Of a stretch of DNA of 64,000 nucleotides, positions 44,089-50,993 are shown piece by piece. The DNA is taken from assembly GCF_900105945.1 (NCBI RefSeq), contig NZ_FNSO01000004.1, forward strand, positions 7,320,001-7,384,000. Direction: 5' to 3'. How positions within the stretch are numbered: the first letter of the stretch is position 1; each line of letters begins with the position of its first letter. The position numbers were made by a program, and so were the translations under genes. Source of the stretch: Amycolatopsis tolypomycina. Lineage in GTDB: Bacteria > Actinomycetota > Actinomycetes > Mycobacteriales > Pseudonocardiaceae. Below the pieces are notes generated by a model. The model was not told where the DNA came from and did no database searches. It was given only the letters and a program-made list of their open reading frames with translations.

Positions 44089-45341
44089 CCGAGACGCGGA
44101 CCCGGCCACGCGTCACGAACCGGCGCGCGATCGCCGCGGCGACCATCGGCAACGCGCTCGAGTGGTTCGACCTCGCCGCGTACGCGCTGATGGCCGCCTA
44201 CATCGGCAAGACGTTCTTCCCGGGCGGCAACGCGGCGATCCAGCTGGTCCAGGCGTACGCGGTCTTCGGGATCACGTTCCTGATCCGCCCGCTCGGCGGG
44301 CTCGTCCTCGGCGCGTACGCCGACCGGCACGGTCGCAAGAAAGCACTCGTGCTGACGATCCGATTGATGGTGCTCGGCACGCTGCTGCTCGCGATCATGC
44401 CCGGCTACGCGACGATCGGGGTGCTCGCCCCGCTCGGCGTGATCGTGGCACGGCTGCTCCAGGGCTTCGCCGCGGGCGGCGAGTTCGGTGCGGCGACGTC
44501 GTTCCTGATCGAGCAGGACGACCGGCGCAAGGGCTTCCTCGGCAGTTTCCAGTTCGCCAGCCAGGGTTTCTCCACGCTGCTCTCGGCGGGCTTCGCGGCC
44601 GGGCTGACCGCGGTGCTGTCGAACGCCGCGATGACGTCGTGGGGCTGGCGGGTCCCGTTCGTCTTCGGCCTGCTCGTCGGGCCGGTCGGGTACTACATCC
44701 GCCGGCACGTCGACGAGTCGCCCGTCACTCCGGCGGAGAAGGCGCCGATCAAGGAACTGTTCCGCAACCACTGGGGCGGGTTGCTCATCGCCGGTGGCGC
44801 GCTGGTGGTGTCGACGTCGCTGAACTTCATCCTGCAGTCCCTGCCGGCGTTCGCGATCAAGACGCTCGGCCTCGACGACTCGCTTTCGTTCGTGGCGCTG
44901 GTGATCACCGGCGCGGTCCTGACGCTGGGTACCCCGGTGGCCGGCTGGTTCGCCGACCGCCACGGCCGGATCCGCCTGATGACCGGGTCCGCGGTGCTGA
45001 TCGGGGTGAGCGCGGTCCCGCTGTACCTCTGGGTCACGAAGGCGCCGTCGTTCCTGACGCTCACGATCGCGATGACGGTCCTGGGCCTGCTGAAGGCGGC
45101 GTACTTCGGCGCCCTCCCGTCGGTGATGGCCGACGCGTTCCCGGCACACACGCGCGCGACGGGACTGTCGTTCGGCTACAACGCGACGGTGGGGATCTTC
45201 GGCGGCTTCACCCCGACGATCGCGGCGGCCCTGATCGCGATGACGGGCTCGCCGGTCTCGCCGGGGTACTACCTGGTGCTGACGGCGTGCCTGAGCGTGG
45301 CGGCACTGGTCGTCGCCCACCGGCGGCGGGGGATCCGGTGA
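44085..45341 (+). CDS. MHS-family MFS transporter
   Basis: 418-residue major facilitator of the metabolite:H+ symporter branch. Twelve hydrophobic segments; the MHS N-terminus NRRAIAAATIGNALEWFDL and the loop GAYADRHGRKKAL between helices 2 and 3 are diagnostic. RLLQGFAAGGEFGAA in helix 4 is also typical. Starts with ATG overlapping the M20 stop (ATGA). It most likely imports the substrate of the peptidase. Convergent with the FMN-reductase fusion gene, 10 bp apart. Confidence 0.93.
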   Translation: MTETRTRPRVTNRRAIAAATIGNALEWFDLAAYALMAAYIGKTFFPGGNAAIQLVQAYAVFGITFLIRPLGGLVLGAYADRHGRKKALVLTIRLMVLGTLLLAIMPGYATIGVLAPLGVIVARLLQGFAAGGEFGAATSFLIEQDDRRKGFLGSFQFASQGFSTLLSAGFAAGLTAVLSNAAMTSWGWRVPFVFGLLVGPVGYYIRRHVDESPVTPAEKAPIKELFRNHWGGLLIAGGALVVSTSLNFILQSLPAFAIKTLGLDDSLSFVALVITGAVLTLGTPVAGWFADRHGRIRLMTGSAVLIGVSAVPLYLWVTKAPSFLTLTIAMTVLGLLKAAYFGALPSVMADAFPAHTRATGLSFGYNATVGIFGGFTPTIAAALIAMTGSPVSPGYYLVLTACLSVAALVVAHRRRGIR

Positions 45342-45351
45342 GCGGCGTGCG

Positions 45352-46329
45352 TCACGGCTCGAGGTCGGCCACGCCCCGCCCGGTCGCCATGTCGAACGGC
45401 ACGGACGCCTGGTCGTGGACGATCACCCACTCGCCGCCGACCGGCCGGAAGACGAACGTGGCCCGGACCCACATGCCGGTGACCGCCTCCCCGGTCGGCA
45501 GCGTGCCGCTGACCCGGCCGAAGCCGTGCCCGACGGCCAGGCCGGCGCCCACCGCGACGGTCAGGTCGCGCAGCTCGTAGTCCACCTTTTCGAAGATGGT
45601 GAACACCTTCGCCCAGTTCTTCAGCTTCGCGTCGACCCCGACGTGCTGCAGCGGCGGTTCGACGTCGAAGGACACGACGTCGGGTGCGTAGACCCGCCGC
45701 AGCGCGTCGAGGTCCTTGGCCCGCAACGCTTCGATGATTTCGTCGAGCCGGCCGCGGACCGCGGCTTCCGCGTCCCCGGCCCGCAGCGGCGCCAGCGCGG
45801 TGCTCCAGGCGACGACGTGGTCGAGCGTGGTGTCCAGGGCGGCGAGCTGGTGGTCGCCAGGGGTGAAGACCGTGCGGTTCTCGAACTCCGTCGCCAGCGG
45901 CAGCGTGACCTGCGGCATCACGTCGGCCAGCTGCAGGGCCCCGCAGACCAGCCGCAGCTGCTCGACCGACCGGGCGCCGCCGACCCCGCCGTAGGAGACG
46001 AACCCGGCCGCCTTGGTGTTCCACTCGACGTACACGTGGTCCAGGGCGTTCTTGAGCACGCCGGGAACGGAGTGGTTGTACTCCGGCGTGACGAAGACGA
46101 ACCCGTCGCACGCCGCGACGACGGCGGCGAAGGCCCGGGTGCGTTCGTCCTGGTACCGCCCCGAAAAGCCCGGTGGCTCTTCGAGGTGCGGCAGCGGGTG
46201 GTCGCGCAGGTCGAGCACGGCGAACTCGGCGTCGCCCCGGCCGGTGGCGCGCTCGTGGACCCAGCGGGCCACCTGGTCCCCCACGCGGCCCGGGCGGGTG
46301 CTCGCCAGCACGATTCCGATCTTGGTCAT
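45352..46329 (-). CDS. NADPH-dependent FMN reductase fused to SnoaL-like domain
   Basis: 325 residues in two parts. Residues 1-185 are a flavodoxin-fold FMN reductase (GIVLASTRPGRVGDQVARWV phosphate loop; VFVTPEYNHSVPGVLKNALD). Residues about 190-325 are an NTF2-like SnoaL/SgcJ domain (IIEALRAKDLDALRRVYAPDVVSFDV). The fusion is unusual; both parts occur separately as oxidoreductases near ECF41 sigma genes. Divergent from such a sigma gene (46428), with a 19-bp palindrome between, so it is the likely target. Reaction unknown, perhaps a quinone or azo reduction. Confidence 0.88.
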   Translation of the reverse strand: MTKIGIVLASTRPGRVGDQVARWVHERATGRGDAEFAVLDLRDHPLPHLEEPPGFSGRYQDERTRAFAAVVAACDGFVFVTPEYNHSVPGVLKNALDHVYVEWNTKAAGFVSYGGVGGARSVEQLRLVCGALQLADVMPQVTLPLATEFENRTVFTPGDHQLAALDTTLDHVVAWSTALAPLRAGDAEAAVRGRLDEIIEALRAKDLDALRRVYAPDVVSFDVEPPLQHVGVDAKLKNWAKVFTIFEKVDYELRDLTVAVGAGLAVGHGFGRVSGTLPTGEAVTGMWVRATFVFRPVGGEWVIVHDQASVPFDMATGRGVADLEP

Positions 46330-46381
46330 CGTTTCTCCCCTGTTCGGTCGGTTCGAGTGGTACGACGAAGCGGCCCGCGGA

Positions 46382-46400
46382 AACGTCAGGCCCTGACGTT
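46382..46400. promoter_or_regulatory. Palindromic site between FMN-reductase fusion and ECF41 sigma gene
   Basis: Perfect 9+1+9 palindrome (AACGTCAGG C CCTGACGTT) in the 98-bp divergent gap, 27 bp ahead of the sigma start. It may be an operator or a hairpin in the sigma 5' leader; CGTC within it resembles the -10 of ECF41 promoters. Confidence 0.5.
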
Positions 46401-46427
46401 CCGGCAGGCTGCGTCGTCGGAGGAGTC

Positions 46428-47288
46428 ATGAGCACGCCATCGGAACCGGTCGTCGCCGAGCGACGGCACCTGATCAACCTCGCCTACCGGCTGCTCGGCT
46501 CGCTGGCCGAGGCCGAGGACGCCGTCCAGGAGACCTACGCCCGCTGGTACGCACTGACGCGGGAGCAGCAGGAGGCGGTTTCCTCGCCCGGCGCCTGGCT
46601 GACGACGGTCGCCGGGCGCATCTGCCTGGACGTGCTGGGCTCGGCGCGGGTCCGGCGGGAGCGGTACGTGGGCGAGTGGCTGCCCGAGCCGCTGCCCGAC
46701 CAGCACGACTCGGTGGCCGACCGGATCACCCTCGACGAGTCGGTCACCATGGCCTTCCTCGTCACGCTCGAAGCGATGACGCCGGCCCAGCGCGTGGCGC
46801 TCGTGCTGCACGACGTCTTCGGGTACGCGTTCGCCGAGGTCGCCGAGATCACCGGCCGCACGCCGGCGGCGTGCCGCGAGCTGGCGTCGTCGGCTCGCCG
46901 CCGGGTCCGGGACGCCCGGCCGGCCGCCCCGGCGGCCCGGAACGCGGACCTGGTCCGTGACTTCAAGCAGGCTTGGGAAGCGGGCGACATCGACGCGCTG
47001 GTCGGCCTCCTCGACCCGGCCGCGACGCTGACCGCCGACGGCGGCGGCGTGGTCCGCGCCGCACTCCTGCCGGTCGAAGGCGGCGAACTCGTCGCCCGGT
47101 ACGCCGCCGACCTGGCGGCCACCGGCGTGCTGACGCTCGTGGAGAGCACGGTCAACGGCGAGCCCGGGCTGCTGCTGCGACGGGGGGACGAACTCGCGGC
47201 CGTCTGGTCCTTCGACGTCGCAGACGGCCGGATCGCCCGCATCTGGGCGATACGGAACCCGGAGAAGCTGCGGTCCTGGCTCGGGTGA
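46428..47288 (+). CDS. ECF41-type sigma factor with SnoaL-like C-terminal domain
   Basis: 286 residues. Sigma-2 (RHLINLAYRLLGSLAEAEDAVQETYARWY, given in part) and sigma-4 (LHDVFGYAFAEVAEITGRTPAACRELASSARRRV) are followed by a C-terminal NTF2-like domain (about residues 165-286). ECF41 hallmarks are visible: WLPEPL, the linker DGGGVV and the terminal NPEKLRSWLG (family NPDKL). In this group the fused domain replaces an anti-sigma factor. The ATG at 46428 follows GGAGG. The divergent FMN-reductase fusion is the expected target, as ECF41 usually drives an adjacent oxidoreductase. Confidence 0.93.
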   Translation: MSTPSEPVVAERRHLINLAYRLLGSLAEAEDAVQETYARWYALTREQQEAVSSPGAWLTTVAGRICLDVLGSARVRRERYVGEWLPEPLPDQHDSVADRITLDESVTMAFLVTLEAMTPAQRVALVLHDVFGYAFAEVAEITGRTPAACRELASSARRRVRDARPAAPAARNADLVRDFKQAWEAGDIDALVGLLDPAATLTADGGGVVRAALLPVEGGELVARYAADLAATGVLTLVESTVNGEPGLLLRRGDELAAVWSFDVADGRIARIWAIRNPEKLRSWLG

Positions 47289-47295
47289 ACCGCAA

Positions 47296-47333
47296 GTAGA
47301 CAGCGTCTACGTCAGTTTGATAGACAGTGTCTA
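47296..47333. promoter_or_regulatory. Tandem operators ahead of the SGNH-TetR operon
   Basis: Two palindromes, GTAGACAGCGTCTAC (47296-47310) and TAGACAGTGTCTA (47321-47333), share the half site TAGAC and are 24 bp apart centre to centre. They precede the SGNH hydrolase, whose operon ends with a TetR gene, so autoregulation by that TetR is likely. Confidence 0.75.
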
Positions 47334-47363
47334 CAAGGTGAACCACGGGTTACGGAGATCGGG

Positions 47364-48161
47364 ATGAGCCACCACCGTTTCGTCGTCCTCGGCGACAGCT
47401 GCGCCGAAGGACTCGACGACCCGTACCCGGACCAGCGCCACTACCGCGGCTGGGCCGACTTCGTCGCCGCGCGCCTGGCCGAGGACAATCCCGGCTTCCG
47501 CTACGCCAACCTCGCCGTCCGCGGGCGCCGGCTCGACCAGATCGTGCCCGAGCAGGTGCCGGCCGCGGCCCGGCTCGAACCCGACCTGATCGCCCTCTTC
47601 GGCGGCGGCAACGACGTCATGAGCCGCGGCTGGGACGCGCGCACGGTCGCCCGCCGGGTCGACGCCGCCATCCGCGCGTGCACGGAGATCTCGCCCGTGG
47701 TCGTCACCTTCACGCTCAGCGACGTCTCCCGGCGGATGCCGCTGGGCAGCCGGATGCGGCCGCGGATCGTCGCGCTCAACGAGGCCATCCGGGAGGCGGC
47801 CGTCAGCTACGGAGCCCGGCTCGTCGACCTGTGGCCGGACCAGGCCGTCACGGATTCGCGCTACTTCGGCGCCGACCGGCTCCACCTGTCCGCGCACGGG
47901 CACCGCCGGCTCGCCGCCTACGTCCTCGGCCTGCTCGGCCTCGACCACGATCCCGCCTGGCTCGCCCCGCTGCCGGGCACCGCGGCGCCCGGCAGCCGGC
48001 GCGCCGACCTGCGGTGGCTCGTCCGGGAGGTGCTGCCGGTCGCCGTGACGCGCACGCGCAACCGGCTGGTCGGCCGCCAGCCCGGCGACGGCTTCCACCC
48101 CAAGCGCCCCGACCTGCTCCCGATGACGCCGGACGAGGCATGGGCACCCGGCAACGCCTGA
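47364..48161 (+). CDS. SGNH/GDSL-family hydrolase
   Basis: 265-residue esterase/lipase-type hydrolase without a signal peptide. Blocks I-V are visible: FVVLGDSCAEGLDD (Ser in GDS), the Gly of NLAVRGRR, GGNDV (Asn in block III) and DRLHLSAHGH (Asp and His at the C-terminal catalytic dyad). The last 60 residues form an Arg-rich tail (RTRNRLVGRQPGDGFHPKRP). Substrate unknown. The operon also contains the TetR gene, whose ATG lies 22 bp inside this gene's end. Confidence 0.92.
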   Translation: MSHHRFVVLGDSCAEGLDDPYPDQRHYRGWADFVAARLAEDNPGFRYANLAVRGRRLDQIVPEQVPAAARLEPDLIALFGGGNDVMSRGWDARTVARRVDAAIRACTEISPVVVTFTLSDVSRRMPLGSRMRPRIVALNEAIREAAVSYGARLVDLWPDQAVTDSRYFGADRLHLSAHGHRRLAAYVLGLLGLDHDPAWLAPLPGTAAPGSRRADLRWLVREVLPVAVTRTRNRLVGRQPGDGFHPKRPDLLPMTPDEAWAPGNA

Positions 48162-48715
48162 TCGCCACGGCGTCGGAACTGCTCGCCGCCGACGGCGTCG
48201 GCGCGGTCACCCTGCGCGGGATCGCCAAGGCCGCCGGGGTTTCGCACGGCGCACCGCTGCGGCACTTCGCCGGCCGCGCCGAGCTCCTCTCGGCCGTGGC
48301 CACCCGGGGCTTCACGGAGCTGCTGGAGCGCCGCACGCGCCTGCCGGAGGCCGGCCCGCGGGAACGCCTGACCGCGGCGTGCCACAGCTACGTCGACTTC
48401 GCGCTGCAGAACCCGGCGATGTTCGAGCTGATGTTCCGCCGCGACCTGATCGACCCGGACGAGCCGGCGCTGAAAGCGGCGTCGAGCGCGGTGTTCGACG
48501 AGTTCGCGGCCCTGGTGGCGGCGGCCGGCGTCGGCCACGCCGACCCGCGGCTGGTCGCGGCGTCGCTGTGGGCCGCCCTGCACGGCCTCGCCCAGCTGTG
48601 GCTGTGGGGCGGCCTCGCCGGGGCGAGCTTCGCGCCCTCGCCGGAAGCGGCGCTGGCCGTCACGCTCGACGCGTACCTCGACACGCCGACCCGGTCCACG
48701 CGCCCGAACACCTGA
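48140..48715 (+). CDS. TetR-family regulator of the SGNH operon
   Basis: 191-residue repressor; the helix-turn-helix (VTLRGIAKAAGVSHGAPLRHFAGRAELL) covers about residues 24-52. The C-terminal domain is of the WHG type (FALQNPAMFELMFRRDLIDPDEP; LWAALHGLAQLWLWGGL). It starts inside the SGNH gene, in a different frame, so it is coupled. The TAGAC-type operators upstream of the operon are its probable binding sites. Confidence 0.9.
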   Translation: MGTRQRLIATASELLAADGVGAVTLRGIAKAAGVSHGAPLRHFAGRAELLSAVATRGFTELLERRTRLPEAGPRERLTAACHSYVDFALQNPAMFELMFRRDLIDPDEPALKAASSAVFDEFAALVAAAGVGHADPRLVAASLWAALHGLAQLWLWGGLAGASFAPSPEAALAVTLDAYLDTPTRSTRPNT

Positions 48716-48732
48716 TCGAATACCCTCTCGGC

Positions 48733-49452
48733 ATGACCGAGTCAGACCCGCAGCTCGAGCGCATCCGCAAGCTGCTGGCGAAGGCCGAAGACCCGGCGGT
48801 CACCGAGGCGGAAGCCGAGGCGTACAACCAGAAGGCCGCCGAACTCGTCGCGCGGTACGGGATCGACCAGGCGATGCTGGCCGCGTCGGGAGCGCGTGAC
48901 GACGAGATCGGCACGCTGACGATCCCGATGGACGACCCGTACAGCCGCGACAAGGCGAGCCTGCTGACGTCGGTCGCGTACCCGCTGCGCTGCCGGACCC
49001 TGCTGCACCGCCTCGGCCAGAAGGTCGAGAGCGTCACCGTGTTCGGCTTCCGCTCCGACCTCGGCCGGGTGGAACTGCTGTTCACCAGCCTGCTGCTGCA
49101 GGCGAGCACGCAGCTGACCCGCGTCCGCCCCGACGGCTTCTTCCCCGGCGAATCACTGGCCGCGTACCGGCGCACCTGGCTGCACGGCTTCGCGCGCGCG
49201 GTCCACGAACGGCTTTCGCGCGCGGAGCAGGAAGCCGTCCGCACGGCAGTGCCGGGCGAGCGCTCGGCGGAGCTGGTGGTCCGCGACCGCGCGCAACTGG
49301 TGCAGCACGCGTTCGACGCCGAATACGGCGACCTGCGCGCCGCCTCGCCGCGGCGGCTGTCCGGCAGCGGCTACCTCGACGGCCACGACGCCGGCACCCG
49401 GGCCAACCTCGACCCGGCCGCGCTGACCCGGCGTCGCAAAGCCCTGCGCTGA
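48733..49452 (+). CDS. DUF2786-domain protein
   Basis: 239 residues. The N-terminal DUF2786 motif is clear (ERIRKLLAKAEDPAVTEAEAEAYNQKAAELVARYGID, in part, about residues 8-45), followed by a second conserved region (about 70-200) with Arg-rich positions (LRCRTLLHRLGQKVESVTVFGF). In phages and plasmids such proteins accompany DNA metabolism, but no activity is established. The ATG at 48733 lies 17 bp after the TetR stop, so it may be the third gene of the SGNH operon. Confidence 0.85.
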   Translation: MTESDPQLERIRKLLAKAEDPAVTEAEAEAYNQKAAELVARYGIDQAMLAASGARDDEIGTLTIPMDDPYSRDKASLLTSVAYPLRCRTLLHRLGQKVESVTVFGFRSDLGRVELLFTSLLLQASTQLTRVRPDGFFPGESLAAYRRTWLHGFARAVHERLSRAEQEAVRTAVPGERSAELVVRDRAQLVQHAFDAEYGDLRAASPRRLSGSGYLDGHDAGTRANLDPAALTRRRKALR

Positions 49453-49504
49453 GTCGCCCGGTTGCCGCTATCGCGGCGGTGATCGCGTCCGCTTGTATGG
49501 GCGC

Positions 49505-50242
49505 ATGCGCGTTGTCGATCTTGCCGGCCGCCCCGACCTCCTCGACGCCGCACTGGCCCTCGGCGACGTCGGCGGCCAGTTCATCTACCAGGGCGCGAGC
49601 GGCCGGATGATCACCGGCGAGCGGTTCCTGCGCCACTGGGCGCGTTACTTCCTGATCGCGCTGGACGACGACGGCACGCCGATGGCGCGGGCGTTGTCGG
49701 TCCCGCTGGCGTACCCGGCCCCGGACCGCACCGAGCTGCCGGACCACGGCTGGGACCAGGCGATCGAGTGGGCCGCCCAGGACGTCATGGACGGTCGCGC
49801 GCCGAACGCGTTGTGCGCGCTGGAAGTCGTGATCGCCCCGCACCTGCGCGGCACCGGCCTGTCGGCCCCGATGCTGAAGGCGCTGAAGGCGCGGGCGGCG
49901 GAAACGGGCCTGCGGAAGCTGATCGTCTCGGTCCGCCCGATCGGCAAGGAGGCCGAGCCGACGGTCCCGATGCCGGAGTACGCGGCCCGCCGCCGCGCGG
50001 ACGGCCTCCTGGCCGACCGCTGGCTGCGCACCCACGAGCGCCTGGGCGCCCGCGTGGTGAAGGTGTGCCCGTTCGCGGTGACGCTGTCGGGTTCACTGGC
50101 GGACTGGCACGACTGGACGGGAGTGAAGCTCCAGGAGGGCGAGAACGTCATCCCGGGCGGCATCGCCCCGGTGCACGCCTCGGTCGCCCACGACACGGCG
50201 ACCTACGTCGAACCGAACGTGTGGATGGACCACCCGATGTGA
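49505..50242 (+). CDS. GNAT-like acetyltransferase
   Basis: 245 residues. The acetyl-CoA motif A is visible as VVIAPHLRGTGLSAPMLKALKARA near residues 120-140 (R-x-x-G-x-G/A style), with preceding strands as in GNAT. The N-terminal 100 residues and the C-terminal extension (WHDWTGVKLQEGENVIPGG) are not part of the standard domain, so it may belong to a long variant. Start at the ATG at 49505 (MRVVDLAG); a TTG at 49493 is possible. Acceptor unknown. Confidence 0.7.
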   Translation: MRVVDLAGRPDLLDAALALGDVGGQFIYQGASGRMITGERFLRHWARYFLIALDDDGTPMARALSVPLAYPAPDRTELPDHGWDQAIEWAAQDVMDGRAPNALCALEVVIAPHLRGTGLSAPMLKALKARAAETGLRKLIVSVRPIGKEAEPTVPMPEYAARRRADGLLADRWLRTHERLGARVVKVCPFAVTLSGSLADWHDWTGVKLQEGENVIPGGIAPVHASVAHDTATYVEPNVWMDHPM

Positions 50243-50283
50243 TCTCGGGGATCACCCTGATGGCGTCCTCGTCCACCACCTGC

Positions 50284-50289
50284 TAACTT
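50284..50289 (+). promoter_or_regulatory. Putative -10 of a leaderless ArsR-like gene
   Basis: TAACTT sits 8 bp upstream of the ATG at 50298, leaving no room for a Shine-Dalgarno; transcription would start at or next to the start codon. No clear -35 can be seen. Confidence 0.35.
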
Positions 50290-50297
50290 TTGTTTGC

Positions 50298-50636
50298 ATG
50301 TGGACGACCGGCGACGAGCTCCTGCGGCAGCTGGGCGCCCTCGGCAACCCGCACCGGCTGCGGATCGTCGCGGCCCTGTCCGCCGAACGCACCTACGTCA
50401 GCAAGCTGGCGCGCGAGCTGCGGATCAGCCGCGCGCTGCTGCAGGTCCACCTGCGCAAGCTCGAAGCCGCGGGCCTGGTCACCGCCAGCTCCGAGGTCGG
50501 CGCGGACGGCAAGACCATGCGGTTCTACGAGGTCACGCCGTTCGCCGTCGTGCTGACGCCGGAGGCGATCGCGGCCGCCGCGCCGACGCTCACCACACCG
50601 GATTCCGTCCAGGGGGACGGGGAGGGACGGAAATGA
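50298..50636 (+). CDS. ArsR-like winged-helix regulator
   Basis: 112-residue regulator with a complete winged helix (ALGNPHRLRIVAALSAERTYVSKLARELRISRALLQVHLRKLEAAGLV, in part; about residues 13-62). It lacks metal-binding cysteines, so it is not a classical metal sensor. The wing (ASSEVGADGKTMRFYEVTPF) is normal. Its stop overlaps the start of a small membrane protein gene (ATGA), so the two form a bicistron; that protein could be its signal input or a target. The message is probably leaderless. Confidence 0.88.
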   Translation: MWTTGDELLRQLGALGNPHRLRIVAALSAERTYVSKLARELRISRALLQVHLRKLEAAGLVTASSEVGADGKTMRFYEVTPFAVVLTPEAIAAAAPTLTTPDSVQGDGEGRK

Positions 50637-50881
50637 ACTGGCACCAGTGGCAGGAGATCCTCGGCGTGGTCGGGATCTTCGTCCTGATCACCGTCGTGCT
50701 CTCGATCGCGATCGTGCAGCTGGCCGCGACCTGGCGCGCCAAGGCGAAGCTGGCGCGGGAGCACGAATACCGCTCGCTGGCCGAGAAAGCCGTCCGGACG
50801 CAGGAAGAGACCGAGCGACAACTGCGGGACGTCCAGGACCGGCTGCGGTCCATCGAACGCGTGCTCAAGGAGGTCGACTGA
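50633..50881 (+). CDS. Small single-pass membrane protein with coiled coil
   Basis: 82 residues: a short N-terminus (MNWHQWQ), one hydrophobic span (ILGVVGIFVLITVVLSIAIV, about residues 9-28) and a cytoplasmic charged coiled coil (REHEYRSLAEKAVRTQEETE to LKEVD). The layout resembles PspB-like or sensor-tail proteins but I recognise no family. Translationally coupled to the ArsR-like gene, so a role in controlling that regulator is plausible. Two hairpins follow. Confidence 0.85.
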   Translation: MNWHQWQEILGVVGIFVLITVVLSIAIVQLAATWRAKAKLAREHEYRSLAEKAVRTQEETERQLRDVQDRLRSIERVLKEVD

Positions 50882-50890
50882 GTTGAGGCC

Positions 50891-50954
50891 CTGGGTCGCC
50901 GAGCGGCAACTCGGCGACCCAGGAGGAAGAAGCACCCACTCGCCCGAGGGCGAG
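50891..50954 (+). terminator. Two tandem hairpins after the ArsR/membrane bicistron
   Basis: First hairpin: 13-bp perfect stem (CTGGGTCGCCGAG / CTCGGCGACCCAG) at 50891-50922 with 6-nt loop. Second: CTCGCCC/GGGCGAG at 50939-50954. The first starts 10 bp after the stop. Together they would separate the bicistron from mmpL at 50994. Confidence 0.7.
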
Positions 50955-50993
50955 CTCTCATCGGATCACTCCTTCACGGAAGGACCTTAGTTC

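Noticed and set aside
46001..50000. Antibiotic biosynthetic cluster
   Set aside because: Regulators, a GNAT, an SGNH hydrolase and nearby MmpL/P450 could suggest one, but no core synthase, cyclase or tailoring set is present.
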